A DNA stretch of 64,000 nucleotides from Hemerocallis citrina (taxonomy: Eukaryota > Streptophyta > Magnoliopsida > Asparagales > Asphodelaceae), in the NCBI GenBank assembly GCA_017893485.1, contig CM030362.1, positions 372,001 through 436,000 on the forward strand, in the 5' to 3' direction. The position numbers and the translations under genes are program-made. Position 1 is the first letter of the stretch, and every line of letters begins with the position of its first letter. Below are positions 34,126-46,334 of the stretch, piece after piece. The notes below the pieces were generated by a model. That model was not told the origin of the DNA. It saw only the letters and a program-made list of their open reading frames with translations, and made no database searches.

Positions 34126-37100
34126 GCGACGCACTTGTCATCGATCTTCGCATGGCAAACTTCAAGGTGCAGAGGGTCCTGGTAGATAACGGGAGCTCGG
34201 TGAACATCCTCTTCCTCTCGGCCTTCCGAGGGCTGCAGCTGTCCCGGGATCGTCTCAAGCCGGCCGGTTACACGCTCCACGGGTTCACGGGGTACCAGTA
34301 ACTGTCGAAGGGGTTATAACCCTGGACGTAACTGCTGGGAGGACCCCTACTACCCGGACCGAGCCGATGGACTTTATGGTCGTCGACGTCCCGGCCGCAT
34401 ATAATGTCATCCTAGGCCGACCCGGCCTAGCTGCCCTGGAAGCTGTCCCTTCAGCGTACCACCTTAAAATGAAGTTCCCCACTCGGTCGGGAGTGGGAGA
34501 AGTCAGGGGTAGCCAAGAGACGGCTCGGAAGTGCTACATGACTTCCACGGGGGGTCCGGTGCTCTCCCTCGAGACCCTAGAAATTTCCGAGCCGAATGTC
34601 CGAACCACGTCCGAGCCGACGGACGAATTGGAAGAAGTACTCTTTTCGGACGAGGACCCGAGTCGAAAGTTCCTCATCAGCAAGTCCTTGCCGACTGCAC
34701 TGTGTTCCGACTTGGTGCAATGCATCCGGGATAACCGCGACCTGTTTGCCTGGTCCGCCACGGATATGCCCGGGATTTTCGAAGAGCTGCTAGTCCACCG
34801 CCTCAGTGTCGAACCGGGGTGCAAATCGGTTCAGCAGAAGAGGCGAAAATTCGCTCCCGAGCGACAGCAGGCCATCAAGGAGGAGGTGGACAAACTCCTA
34901 AAGGCTCGGTTCATATAGGAGGTGAACTACCCTGAGTGGCTCTCCAATGTTGTAATGGTCAAGAAGTCCAACGGTTCTTAGAGGATATGCATCGACTTCA
35001 CCGACCTGAATAAGGCGTGTCCGAAGGATCCATTCCCTCTCCCAAATATCGACACCCTCATTGATGCCACCTCGGGCCATGAGCTTCTCAGCTTCATGGA
35101 CGCCTTCTCCGGATATAACCAGATCCGAATGTTCTCCCCGGACATTCCGAAGACCTCCTTCATCACCGACCAGGGCCTCTACTGTTATAGAGTCATGCCG
35201 TTCGGATTGAAGAACGCTGGGGCCACCTACCAGCGCCTCGTCAACAAAGTCTTCCAAAGCCAAATAGGCCGCAACATGGAAGTGTACGTCGACGACATGC
35301 TCGTTAAAAGCATCCGAGGTACCGACCATGTGGCCGACCTCCAGGAGGCGTTTGGCGTATTGAGAAGACACAATATGAGACTGAATCCGAACAAATGTGC
35401 GTTCGGAGTCTCCTCAGGAAAGTTCCTCGGCTTCATGGTGAGCCAGCGATGGATCGAAGCGAATCCTGAGAAAATCAAGGCCATACTGGACATGGCCCCG
35501 CCCCGGAACGTCAAGGAAGTGCAGAAGCTTACGGGTCGGCTCGCCGCAATTGGGCGGTTCCTTTCGAAGTCGGGGGAAAAGTGCCTCCCCTTCTTCAAGG
35601 CTCTCAGGGGAGCCAAGGGTTTCCAGTGGGGGGAACTGCAACAGAAGTCCTTTGAACAGCTGAAAGAATACTTGGTCAATCCTCCCCTGCTCAGCAAGCC
35701 CATTCCGGGGGAACCCCTCTTCATCTACTTAGCCGCCTCCGAGCAGACGTTAAGTGCTGTTTTGGTGAGGGAGGAAGACCGGGCTCAGAGGCCCATCTAC
35801 TACGTGAGCAAGGTGCTTCGGGACGCCGAGCTCCGTTATCCGAAGATAGAAAAGATGGCCTACGCCCTGATCATGGCGGCAAGAAAGCTCTGTCCGTACT
35901 TTCAGTCCCACTTGGTTGTGGTCCTCACTGACCAACCGTTGAAATAGATCCTCCACAAACCCGAAACCTCGGGCCGGCTTATGAAGTGGTCCATAGAGCT
36001 AAGCCAACACGACATCTCCTACCAGCCTCGGACTGCTATCAAAGCTCAGGTCCTCGCCGACTTCATCGTCGAGTCCACCATTCCCGAGGTCAGCCACGTC
36101 CCGAACGGTCCTCCCATTTGGACGATCTTCGTGGACAGTTCCTCCTGCAACGAAGGAAGCAGCGCCGGTATCATCCTGAACGGCCCCGATGACTTCGTCC
36201 TCCAGTATGCGATCCGTATGAGCTTCAAGGCCTCGAACAACGAGGCAGAGTATGAGGCACTCATTACGGGCCTCGGACTTGCCCGAAGTGCCGGGGCGCA
36301 GCGCCTCCGAATCCATAGTGACTCTCAGCTGGTTGTGAACCAAGTCTTGGGCGAGTATGAGGCGCAAGACGAGCGGATGGCGAAGTACCTCGCCAAGGTC
36401 CGAACCCTCATGAGTCGGTTCGAAGAGGCACTTATCCAACGAGTCCCTCGTGAGGAGAATTCACAGGCCGATGCCCTCTCCAAGTTGGCCTCATCCTCCC
36501 TCCAAGGTCTCGAGCAGACCGTTTTGATTGAGGCCCTCTCAAGGCCGAGCATAGAAGACGAGACATCCGGCTCGGTGGAGTCATTGTCGGTCCTGCTGCA
36601 AGATAATTGGATGAAGCCGTTGGTGGAGTTCTTAAGGGACGGACTCCTCCCCAAAGACCCCAAAGAAGCACGCCGAGTCAGAACCAGGGCCGAGCGGTAT
36701 GTCTTGATCGAGGGGATCTTGTACAAGCGCTCCTTCTCGCAGATTGACGGCTGACCATATCTAAGGTCCCTTTCCCCAGAACAGGCCGATTACGCCTTGC
36801 AGGAGCTACACGAAGGCATCGGCGGAGCACATTCGGGGTCTAGGTCTTTGGCTCGGAAGGCTTTAAACTATGGATACTTCTGGCCGACCCTCCTCCAAGA
36901 CGCCGAGCGACACGTTCGGCAATGTGGCTCTTGCCAGAGACACTCCAACATTCGTCGCTTCCCCCAAGCCAACCTCGCCTCCCTATCAAGTCCTATCCCC
37001 TTCGCAATGTGGGGGATGGATTTACTAGGGCCCTTCCCTCCAGCTCCGGGCCAGTTCAAGTTCTTGGTCGTCGCCATCGACTACTTCTCGAAGTGGATTG

Positions 37101-37873
37101 AGGCCGAGCCCCTCGCCACTATCACCGAGAACAAGGTGCATCAATTCTTCTGGAAGAACGTCATTTGTCGGTTCGGCGTCCCCCGTGTCATCGTAACCGA
37201 CAATGGAACTCAGTTTACCGTGGCTGCGTTCCGAGCTCTGTGCGAGGACCTTGCCATCCAACAGCGCTTCTCTTCCGTCTCACATCCGCAGTCGAACGGC
37301 CAAGCAGAGAACGCCAATCGGCAGATCCTCTCCGGTATCAAGAAGAGACTGGACAAGTGTTCTAGGGGCCTATGGGTCGACCAGCTCCCCAATGTGCTGT
37401 GGAATTACCGCACGAACAAGCGGACGCCCACAGCAGAGTCCCCTTTCAACCTCACCTATGGGTCCAAGGCGGTGATACCCCTCGAGGTCGGAATACCTTC
37501 CCCTCGCCACGCAACCTACAGCGAGGAACAGAACGCCAGAGACCTCAGGGCGAACTTAGATCTGGTGGACGAGCTGAGGGAGAGAGCATCAATTCGGCAA
37601 CAGAACTACCGAAGGAGGGTCGAGTTGGCGTACAACAAGAGGGTCCGACCCACCAATCTCAAGCAAGGGGACTTGGTCCTGAGAAAACTGGCCATATCCT
37701 TCCCCAATCAGAAGAGCAAATTGGCTCCGAACTGGGAAGGATCCTACAAGATCACACAGGTTGTTCGGCTCGGAACTTACCGTCTGGAAGATCTAGAGGG
37801 CAGAGAGATTCCGAGGACCTGGAATGCCGACCACCTCCTAAAATACCAAGAAAGCGCCCCGGCGCCTCTCTGA
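34126..37873 (+). pseudogene. Element 2 pol: protease, RT, RNase H, aRNase H, integrase
   Basis: The protease-like active site is VDNGSSVNIL (about 34183-34212), followed by a 1-nt shift near 34300. RT runs about 34900-35420 with VMPFGLKNAGATYQR and the catalytic YVDDM (35284-35298). A classical RNase H follows (YYVSKVL, about 35700-35960). A second RNase H at about 36112-36500 (IFVDSSSCNEGSSAGIIL, NNEAEYEALITGL, HSDSQLVVNQV) is the extra domain of Tat elements. Integrase spans about 36790-37870 with an HHCC zinc finger (HEGIGGAH...CGSCQRH) and catalytic Asp in GMDLLG, Asp in VTDNGTQF and Glu in GQAENANRQ. TAG codons at 34916, 34979 and 35945 and a TGA at 36752 break it. The three TAGs sit where related proteins have Gln or Trp. 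Confidence 0.93.
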
Positions 37874-38043
37874 GTATCACGAGGTGTCGAACCATTCCTC
37901 TCCTCTAACTTGTAATCTATTTCATAAGTTGTAATATGTAAAAACGGTTCGCCGTCAATTATCAATGAAGAATGCTCTTTCATACTTATAAATTTGCTTG
38001 CTTCTCTCCGCCTTTACCTTTTATTTCTTTTATTTTTCAACCA

Positions 38044-38485
38044 ATGGTTCGGAGTCCAATGTCCGGCTCGGCTTTACCTCCTCGGTTCGCCCCCGGGCGA
38101 GCCAGAGGTAGATCGCCGTTCGGAACTGCTCCCACAACCGTTGAACCACACCGATGGTTCGGAGTCCAACACTGGGCTCGACTTTACCTCCTCGGTTCGC
38201 CCCCGAGCGAGCCAGAGGTAGATCGCCGTTCAGAACTGCTCCCACAACCGTTGAACTACACGATGGTTCCGGAGTCCAACACTTGGTTCAATTCCACTCC
38301 CCAAGCTTGCTCCTCGGCGAGCTAGGAGTGGATCGCCATTCGGAACTGCTCCCACAACCGTTGAACTACACGATGGTTCCGGAGTCCAACACTTGGTTCA
38401 ATTCCACTCCCCAAGCTTGCTCCTCGGCGAGCTAGGAGTGGATCGCCATTCGAAATTGCTCCCACGACCGTCGAACACTCGCTAT
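38044..38485 (+). repeat. About 110-bp tandem array after pol in element 2
   Basis: Units begin at 38044, 38154, 38263 and 38373 with atggttc(c)ggagtccaa, and share gatcgcc(g/a)ttcggaactg and ctcccacaaccgttgaac. It is homologous to the element 1 arrays. Tandem repeats between pol and the 3' LTR are typical of large Tat/Ogre-type elements. Confidence 0.9.
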
Positions 38486-39152
38486 GATCGGCGAACCCCA
38501 CCATGGGGAAGGGCTCGACTCACTCCTCGACTTCGCATGAAGAAGGAGACTGAGGCACTGTTCGGCACCACCGGCCGAGCGCTCTTGTCGCCGACACGAA
38601 AGCGAACAAGAAAAAGGGTCAGATCATGCTGCCCCCGGTCGGCTAACCGAGCAAGTGCCCATCCGAGCTCGCAAACGGAGAAAACTCCCTTTCTCCTCAA
38701 CTTTCGTGTAGGATCTCGATCAGACGGCCCAGATCTTGCCCGCGACGCTAAACGACAAGATAGCGTTTTCTTGGGAACTGAGCCGTCTCGAGATTCGTAC
38801 CAGAATCCAACGGCCCAGATCTTGTCAGCGTCGCTAAATGACAAGATAGCACTGCCATGGGAGCTGGTTCACCTCGAGATCCGTGCCTAATCCCTACGTC
38901 CCAGAACGCGCCAAGGCGCCGAACCACGAACAAAAGAGGGTTCAGCTCGGAGACCTCGGCACGACGAACACAGTCACAAGCGAGACAACTACGCGGAGCA
39001 ACAAAATACATGCTAGTTCTTGAAAGAAATTTTATTAATAATCGGGACATAATACAAAGCAATCCTTCCATGGTTACAAGGCATTAGAAAACAAAAAGTA
39101 CAGCGCCGACCAACTACACTTGGTTTTTAAACGAAAAAACATCACCGTCCCG

Positions 39153-39575
39153 CTAGGTCGCCAGTCCGACAACTTCGGCCGCTAGTTCCTCCACCTCCTT
39201 TCGAAGCTTCGCCTCCACGGTCCGCAGGTGACGGATCTCAGAGAGCAAATCGTCCCGTTCGGCGATTATCTTCGACAAATTGTGCCGAATACACTGAACC
39301 CGAAGGGCGTTGCTAAAAGCAGTCTGCGAATCTTCAGCCTCTCCTATAGGGGTCGTCTCGGCAATCCTGTTCTCCAAGCACTGGATCTCGACGTCTCGCT
39401 GATCGAGGACGAGCTGAAGGTGGCCCCGCTCGCTTTCTGCTCGGCGTGATTCCAGCTCGACTTCATAGAGTCGCTCTCTGCACCTCGCCGAACTTGACTT
39501 CGTCACTCCCGAGCCAACCTCGGTCCGAACGTCGTTGTCCGAGCGATTGGAATCGGCGTCTTGAGCTGCCACCAC
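39153..39575 (-). CDS. Element 2 antisense exon, coiled-coil, C-terminal part (candidate)
   Basis: This minus-strand open segment starts right after a splice-acceptor-like ttcttttcag (39576-39585) and ends at a stop at 39153. Its Glu/Arg/Leu-rich translation, with heptad-like spacing (LRTVEAKLRKEVEELAAEV), suggests a coiled coil. It is probably the last exon, or a duplicate, of the antisense gene starting at 43137. Splicing to upstream exons cannot be proved from sequence. Confidence 0.5.
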   Translation of the reverse strand: MVAAQDADSNRSDNDVRTEVGSGVTKSSSARCRERLYEVELESRRAESERGHLQLVLDQRDVEIQCLENRIAETTPIGEAEDSQTAFSNALRVQCIRHNLSKIIAERDDLLSEIRHLRTVEAKLRKEVEELAAEVVGLAT

Positions 39576-39753
39576 GAGCTGAAAAGAAGAAAAAACGAAT
39601 AATAAAATTTCAAAACATTGCCGAAGCCCAACACTTCAAGAATTTTCCAAACAAACTTTCAGATTTGCATTCAGATATAGTAGCTCTACATACAATAAGA
39701 CCTACCCTACAATAGAGTTTTACAACAGCCAGGAGAAACATAAAACAACATGT

Positions 39754-40593
39754 TTAGGGCCTCTTCGGAAGGGGTACGCTTCGGTTTAAGGAAATGCGAG
39801 GACGACGAGGCCTGACCTCCGAGCTCGATTCCAAACCAACGAAGCGTGATCCCCCTTCGCCGCTGACCCTAACTGTGGCGCCGACCGAGGCACCGCTAGA
39901 CGAGACGGCTACGCTACTCTGAGCATCGGCAGGACTCCGCCTAGCCACAGGCAAACGAGTCGCAAGTTCGTAGAAGGTGATCCCTCTCTCGCTCTCTTCG
40001 CGTGTACACGACGTACTGCGGACGTTGGCCCTCTCAGGCAGAGGCTTGAGCGACGCGACCTCTTCCTCCAGCTCAATGATTCTGTCTCTCAAAGCATCGT
40101 CCTTCGCCAACTTCTTCAAACGAGGAAGCCTTGACGAACCCGAGGCATTGGCGCTATCGGTCGCGAGCCGTCGGTAGTGGGTGACCTCGATCCCCCTATC
40201 TATCGTGATCCTCCTAAGCTTGTCGACCTCGGCCAACAACCTTTTGCGCTCGGTCGACACCTTCTCCAGCTCGGAAGCAAGCTTCTCTTCTTCCGCCAAG
40301 CGACCTTGCTCCGCTAATTCCAAGTGTTGGATCTTGGCCGAGAGCTCGTCATTCTTCCGCTCGGCGACGGCAAGCTCTCTACGAAGCCGCTCGACCTCGC
40401 CTTCGGGACAAGGGGCTTGGGGTCGTTTCCGTAGCTGCTTCAGCTCGCGACAATAGCCCCTCGCGGCCGCCTTTATCTCCTCCAGTTTCAAGAACATATA
40501 AAAGCTCTTCTCTCGGCTTAGTGAAAGCTCTCGCTTTGTTTTGGTCAGCTCCTTACGAAGGTACGAAACCTCCGTGATCGGACTGAACTTCAC
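39754..40593 (-). CDS. Element 2 antisense exon, long coiled-coil segment (candidate)
   Basis: The open frame follows an acceptor-like gcttttcag at about 40594-40602 and encodes VKFSPITEVSYLRKEL, then about 180 residues of charged coiled coil (KIQHLELAEQGRLAEEEK, ELEKVSTERKRLLAEVDKL), then a Ser-rich basic tail. It could be a separate gene or an alternative exon of the antisense unit. I do not recognise the family beyond coiled-coil proteins seen with Tat antisense genes. Confidence 0.5.
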   Translation of the reverse strand: MKFSPITEVSYLRKELTKTKRELSLSREKSFYMFLKLEEIKAAARGYCRELKQLRKRPQAPCPEGEVERLRRELAVAERKNDELSAKIQHLELAEQGRLAEEEKLASELEKVSTERKRLLAEVDKLRRITIDRGIEVTHYRRLATDSANASGSSRLPRLKKLAKDDALRDRIIELEEEVASLKPLPERANVRSTSCTREESERGITFYELATRLPVARRSPADAQSSVAVSSSGASVGATVRVSGEGGSRFVGLESSSEVRPRRPRISLNRSVPLPKRP

Positions 40594-40801
40594 CTGAAAA
40601 GCAGAGATAAATCCGATGGCCAACACTTGGAGAATTTACAACTAATCATACACAAAATCCAGGGACAAACACTTAGATAAATTTTGGCCAAACTAAAAAT
40701 GTTTTCATTCAAAACTCAAGAAAAGTGTTACAAGAGCGGTGGCCAGTCCGCAGTTCGGCTTACAAAAAAAAAGGAACAGAAGACTGAAAGACGCAACCAA
40801 G

Positions 40802-43137
40802 TCAGGGGTCGACCTTTTTGTCGTTCGGATCTGTCGACCCCTCGTCCTCGTCCTGACCCTCGACCTCGTCCTCGTCCTCGTCATCGCTCCCGCTCTCCTC
40901 CTCGGAGTCGGCCTCGTCCTCACCCTCGGCCTCAGTCTCGCCCGGGCCTTCGACACCTTCGGTCTGTCCCTCAGGGCCGAGCATCGTCGGGGGAAGATCC
41001 TCCTCCCCCTCCACAGGGTCGTAAAAGCGGTAGGAAGACGTGTCGAACCCCGGGTTCCGGGCGGCAATGTGAAGAAGGGCTCGGCCATATGCGTCCTCCA
41101 TGTTCTTGAACATGTGATGCTCGGCCTCGTCCTGCACAGCCTTCTTCGCCTTCGCCACCTTAGACCGGTGCTTGGCCATGATCTTCTCGGCCCTCTTCCG
41201 AGCCCTCTCCGCCTCCGACCGAGCATTGGCCAATTCCTCCCTCAGCTCGACATTCTCCTTCTCCGAGGCTTCCAGCTTGGCGGCCGCGTCCTTTGACTGT
41301 TGAACGGCCTCGGCCAGCTTCGTCTCCAACCCTGCCACTTCGGCACCCCGTTTTGCCGAGAGGAGTTGCTCAGCATCGAGCAGCTTCGTAGCTTTGACAC
41401 GCTCCGACCTCTCCCGGTCATACTCCTGTTCCTTTGCTCGCAAACTCCTCGAGCAAGAAGTTGAAGTGGCAGAGGGTCTGAAAAGAGAACAAACCGTTAG
41501 AGTCCGAACCCAGGAACTTAGAAAATTTCAGAAAAAGTTTCAATAAGAAAGTGTTCGGTCCACTTACCGACATTGTGTTCCGAGCGATCTGCATTGTGGC
41601 GTCCCCAGCCCGGCCTTAAGGGCCGCTCGATCCTTTGGGGTCGGCAGGTGCTTCACCGCTTCCATACAAATGTTGCCGTCGCCCAAAAAACCGTCGACAT
41701 TCATCACCTGCCAGTCAGGGACGAAGATCTGCTTGTGCCTCTCGGTTAAGATCTTCTCCGCATCAGCAGTGAGGGGAGGAACTTGGAGGGATAGCACCTC
41801 TTTCACGCCGAATGCACCGCTCGACGAGCCGGGAGCATCCCCCTTCGCCGTTGGTGTCGGTACATCGGAAGCAGGGGGATCGGGGGCCGCGGCCTCCTCC
41901 TGCTCGGGACCGGTCTCCGGGACAACGACCTTCTGCAGGTCGGCAGTCTTCGCGACCGAAGGCATCTTCTGGGCTCGGCCGCCCTGAGGCCCTACCGAGG
42001 GTCTCTTCTTCCTCGCCTCCTGTTCCTTCGCCTTGGCCTTCGCCATCAGAGCCCTGTAGTCCATCTTGGAAGATTCTGCCCAAGCCGAATGAAAAAACTT
42101 AAATGATTTTTTCAAGAACTTTACGCAAAGAAATAAAATACAAGAATCATACTAGGGTCGATCGGACTAAGACCCCCCCGGAACAAAGCTTCCTCGGTAA
42201 TGCCTTTCCAACTTAGCGTCGGCAAGGCGAGGAGCTTCTTGAGAACTTCAGCCTCCTCATCACTCAGTACCGGCTCCTTCTTAGCTCGCTTGGGCAGGCC
42301 CTCCCTCCTCCAAGCTGTCGGTATTGCCCAAGGTGCAGGAGCTCGGACAATGAAATACTTCTCCTTCCAATGTTTGATCGAGTCCGGGTTCTCGATCAAC
42401 TTCACGCCCGTCCGCGGCGACAGGTAGAACCTCTGCTCATTCCTGTTCGGCTGGCAGGGGCGGTAGAGGCTCCGAAGGAGGAACAAGCTCGGTTCAGCTC
42501 CGATCTCTTGACACCGGAGAAAAAACGCCAAGACATGCCTCCAAGTGTTCGGCATCAACTGGGCGGGGCTAAAACCGTACCAAACGAGAACCTCTACAAT
42601 AAATGGATGAAGCGAAAAACAGAGCCCGACATGCAAGGAGTCGAGGGGAAAGACACACGCGTCAGGCGAAGACGACGTGGAGGCTCGGAATCTCGGTCCG
42701 GGGAGAAGTAGCCCGTACTCGGCTGGAATCTGGAACCCGGCTCGGATCCGGTGCAGATTAGCCTCGGTAAGAGACGAGATGGCATGATCCACCTCGGATA
42801 ACTCCCTCGGCTCATTATCCTCTACGGACTTGGCGGTGCCCTGAGTCACCTTCTCCAACATCTCTTCGGAGTAGCTCCGAACACCCCACACACTGGACAG
42901 AGCGATAGGCTGCCGACCGAACGCCCCTGCCGTCTTCGGCTGCTCGATTATTGTGACCGCCCCTTTGCCCTTCTGAGACTTCGCCATAACTTCCTGGTGT
43001 GGCTCGGCAACTTCGCCACTCTTGCTCGGCCAAACAACGGTCTGCTCGATCGGCTCCATCACCTCCTTTCCTTTACCCGCTCGGCCGACGGCTTGGTCCG
43101 AGGCGGGGGTCTCGTCCGAGGAAGTAATCTTAACCAT
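40802..43137 (-). CDS. Element 2 antisense gene: gypsy-type PF04195-like protein with coiled coil, 3 exons
   Basis: The CDS is complement(40802-41477, 41568-42075, 42153-43137). Introns are GT-AG with phases that fit (985, 508 and 676 nt; 2169 in all). Exon 1 carries the domain listed as putative gypsy type transposon (PF04195), recognisable by FPLDSLHVGLCFSLHPFIVE, VWYGFSPAQLMPNTWRHVL and a later PTLSWKG segment. Exon 2 is Pro/Ala-rich. Exon 3 is a coiled coil (KLEASEKENVELREELANA) with a very acidic tail (DDEDEDEVEGQDEDE). Antisense genes of this type are known in Tat-lineage elements; their function is unknown. The start ATG 43137 lies about 200 bp after a TATA-like box. The frame has no stop, while the sense pol has several. 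Confidence 0.8.
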
Positions 43138-43330
43138 TTTCTAAAGAGAGAGGAGAGAGACTGACCTTGAAGTGACTGTTACGGTCGGAAAAGTTCGCCG
43201 GAGCAAAAGAACGCCTCGCCGCGACAGCTAGCAGCACCACCCAGGAGCTAAAAACTTCGATGGATAAAAGTAAAAACTTGAGAGAGAAAGTGAAAGTGAA
43301 TAATGAGACTTGGATTGAGGGGGGGTTGAA

Positions 43331-43340
43331 GATTTATAGT
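43331..43340 (-). promoter_or_regulatory. TATA-like box for the antisense gene
   Basis: On the minus strand, actataaatc is followed by a CT-rich leader (about 190 bp) up to ATG 43137. This is a plausible plant promoter core inside the retrotransposon, opposite to LTR transcription. Confidence 0.5.
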
Positions 43341-44049
43341 AAAAAGAGAAGTCTCTTGGGCTTCCTAACGTAAGGGTGCGACTTTTGGGCTGCCCTCGAA
43401 ACGTCGCGAAGGCCCAAAACGACTTTGTCTTTTCACCAAGTCAAGTAGCTCGGCACAACAGGATCTAAATCCGAACTACATGCAATACGAACCCAGCAGT
43501 AAAGGGCCCGGTCGGCTAACCGAGCAAGTGTCCATCCGAGCATCAAAATGGAGAAAATTCACTTTCTCCTCAACTTTCGTGCAAGATCTCGATCAGATGG
43601 CCCAGATCTTGCCAGCGACGCTAAACGACAAGATAGCGTTTTCTTGGGAACTGAGCCCGTCTCGAGATTCGCACCACCATTCAACGGCTCAGATTGCGCC
43701 ACGTCGCTCGGACAACCGTGCCCTCGGATCTCCGGTCGACCAACCGAGCTAGTGCCTATCCGACGGCCCAGAATGTCGCTCGGACAACCGTGCCCTCAGA
43801 TCCCCACCTCTGTCTGAAGAAGCCAGAAAAAAAATTTTGATTAAAAGTTTTGAGGCACTGCCCTAGGCGATTCCCCCGGGCCCCAAGGCTAGGTCGATTC
43901 CCCTCTCACCCATGAGCAACTCGAGGCCTTCGACCTTGGAAGCCGAAACCACGAATCATTCGAGGGTTAAAGAGAAACCACCGTCGCGTGGGGCCCGGCC
44001 AGAAAGCGGATCGGCACACCTCCCATCTCTAGCTCCTTCGGGCTGACAT

Positions 44050-44530
44050 CCATCAGAAGCCGTCAGCCCGGAAGGAAGACAGAGATCGGAAGAGACCCAT
44101 CCTTCCGAAGCACATTGTCCCCCGGATCCGAACTTTGGTCATCACCTCTTCCACCATGATCTCCCCCGGCCCTGACACCCGCATCGGGGCCGTCAGAGTC
44201 AGGAGAAGATCATGGTGGAAGAACGACCACCCGTCCTTCTGAAGCAACTCGCCCCTCGGGTCCGGACTACGGTCGTCACCACTTCTGCCCTGTTCTCCCT
44301 CGACCCTAACACCCACATCAGGGCCATCAGGATCGGGAGAAGAACAAGGCAAAAGAGTGACCACCCCTCCGAACCTCTCGAGGTTAAAATTTCACAAGAC
44401 AGGCATCCGCCTTGACCCCGGTCGTCACCTCTTCTGCCCTGATCTCCCCCGACCCTGACATCCGCTTCGGGGCCGTCAGAGTCAGGAGGAGACCATGGCC
44501 GAAGTGCAACCACCCAAGGCAAACACCTCT
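44050..44530. repeat. About 140-150-bp imperfect repeat, three units
   Basis: The block ggtc(a/g)tcacc(t/a)cttc followed by ccctgatctccccc(g)accctgacatccgc recurs at about 44132, 44270 and 44421, with gggccgtcagagtcaggag. It has open frames on both strands but no recognisable protein. Confidence 0.75.
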
Positions 44531-45001
44531 GAGGTCTAAAACTCAACATTGTTGCGACGGAAATGATAAGGGGAATGGGGTACTTATAACCTACCCTCCA
44601 AGAACCAGCCATTATGACCCTCGGGAGTTGAAACGCCACGCATTAATTGAAGGGCACCATTCTTAATGACCCCGGGAAGTTGGAACGCCGCACAAACCCC
44701 GGGACACCAATAATGCCCATGGGAGCAGAACCTTCTCGAAACTCGTTCCGCCAATCAACGGCCCGGACTGCCATACCACGCTCGGATCGCCGAACAGTCG
44801 GAGCTCCGGTCGGCCAACCGAGCAAGTGCCATTCCGAGCGTCAAAACGGAGAAAACTCACTTTCTCCTCAACATTCGTGTAAGATCTCGATCAGACGGCC
44901 CAGATCTTGCCGGCGGCGCTAAACGACAAGATAGCATTTTCTTGGGAAACGCGCCCGTCTCGAGATTCGCGACACCATCCAATGGCTCAGATCGCGCCAA
45001 G

Positions 45002-45570
45002 TTGTTCGACCAGCCGAACCCTCAGAGCTCCGGTCGGCCAACCGAGCGAATACACATCCGACGGCCCAGAAAGTTGTACGACCAGCCGAACCCTCAGAGC
45101 TCCGGTCGGCCAACCGAGCGAATACACATCCGACAGCCCAGAAAGTTGTTCGACCAGCCGAACCCTCAGAGCTCCGGTCGGCCAACCGAGCGAATACACA
45201 TCCGACGACGGCCAAGAAAGTTGTTCGACCAGCCGAACCCTCAGAGCTCCGGTCGGCCAACCGAGCGAATACACATCCGACGGCCCAGAAAGTTGTTCGA
45301 CCAGCCGAACCTTCAGAGCTCCGGTCGGCCAACCGAGCGAATACACATCCGACGACGGCCCAGAAAGTTGTTCGACCAGCCGAACCCTCAGAGCTCCGAT
45401 CGGCCAACCGAGCGAATACACATCCGACGGCCCAGAAAGTTGTTCGGCCAGCCGAACCCTCAGAGCTCCGGTCGGCCAACCGAGCGAGTACACATCCGGC
45501 GGCCCAGAAAGCTGCTCGGCCGACCGAACCCTCACCCCCCCAGTCGGCCAACCGAGCAAGTGCCATTCCG
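45002..45570. repeat. 72/75-bp tandem array, eight units, near the 3' LTR of element 2
   Basis: Units start at 45002, 45074, 45146, 45221, 45293, 45368, 45440 and 45512, with ttgttcgaccagccgaacc, ctcagagctccggtcggcca and gcgaatacacatccga. Spacing is 72 bp with two units of 75. Copies are nearly identical, so the array is recent. Because the period is a multiple of three, frames stay open on both strands. Confidence 0.95.
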
Positions 45571-45899
45571 AGCTTGCAAACGGAGAAAAAAGCACCCGAA
45601 CCACCACAACCGTTGGATCTTCCAGAAATTCGCGCTCCTGATGATGAACGGCCTAGATCTTGCCACGTGCACTAGACGACAAGATAGCGTTTTCTTGGAA
45701 AGTGCGCCCGTCTTGAGATCCGCGCCACCATCCGACGGCTCAGATTGCGCCACGTCACTCGGATGACCGAACCCTCACCCCTCCGGTCGGCCAACCGAGC
45801 AAGTGCCCATCCGAGCGTCAAAAGCGAGAAAATGGCTGCCGAGCGACTGCAACCGTCAGATCTCTCAGAAATTCACGCTCGCCCACGATCAACGATCCA

Positions 45900-46334
45900 G
45901 ATCAGGCCACGCCATAAATCAGTATTTAAAAATTGATTTTTATTTATTTAAATCGTTTTATTTATTTAAAAATTGCGAAAAATTGCTAAAAATTCGGAAA
46001 AATTAACTAAAAATTCCAGAAAATAATTAAAAATTCGGGAGGATATTTTTGAGCCCCTGAACAAACAATTATTGCCTAGAATGTACTGTTAAAGCCCTCG
46101 GACGATTAGCTAACACATCGAAAAATTAAATAAATAGTCCGAAAAAATAGATAAAAGCCGTCAAATACTCGATATGGCTACAGAACAGCACATGGCATCA
46201 AAAAATTACCTCACTACCCCCTTCGAGATCTAAAATCCTCCATTCGAACTCCGATACAACTCCACTAGCCGCTAAAACAGTTAAACTACTCCTCAAAGGC
46301 TGATCACACTCAGTCTTTAGGAGTGGGGGGCTCG
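45900..46334. other. Element 2 AT-rich tract and polypurine tract
   Basis: A/T-rich DNA with repeated aaaattcgga / aaaattgc blocks (45915-46040) leads to gagtggggggctcg directly before the 3' LTR, the likely polypurine tract. No gene. Confidence 0.6.

Noticed and set aside
45002..45570. CRISPR-like array
   Set aside because: Contiguous tandem units without unique spacers, in a plant retrotransposon.
44907..45766. Long open frames on both strands (200-270 codons) in the 72/75-bp array
   Set aside because: The repeat period is a multiple of three, so any frame without a stop in one unit stays open in all. Translations are simple repeats without a domain.
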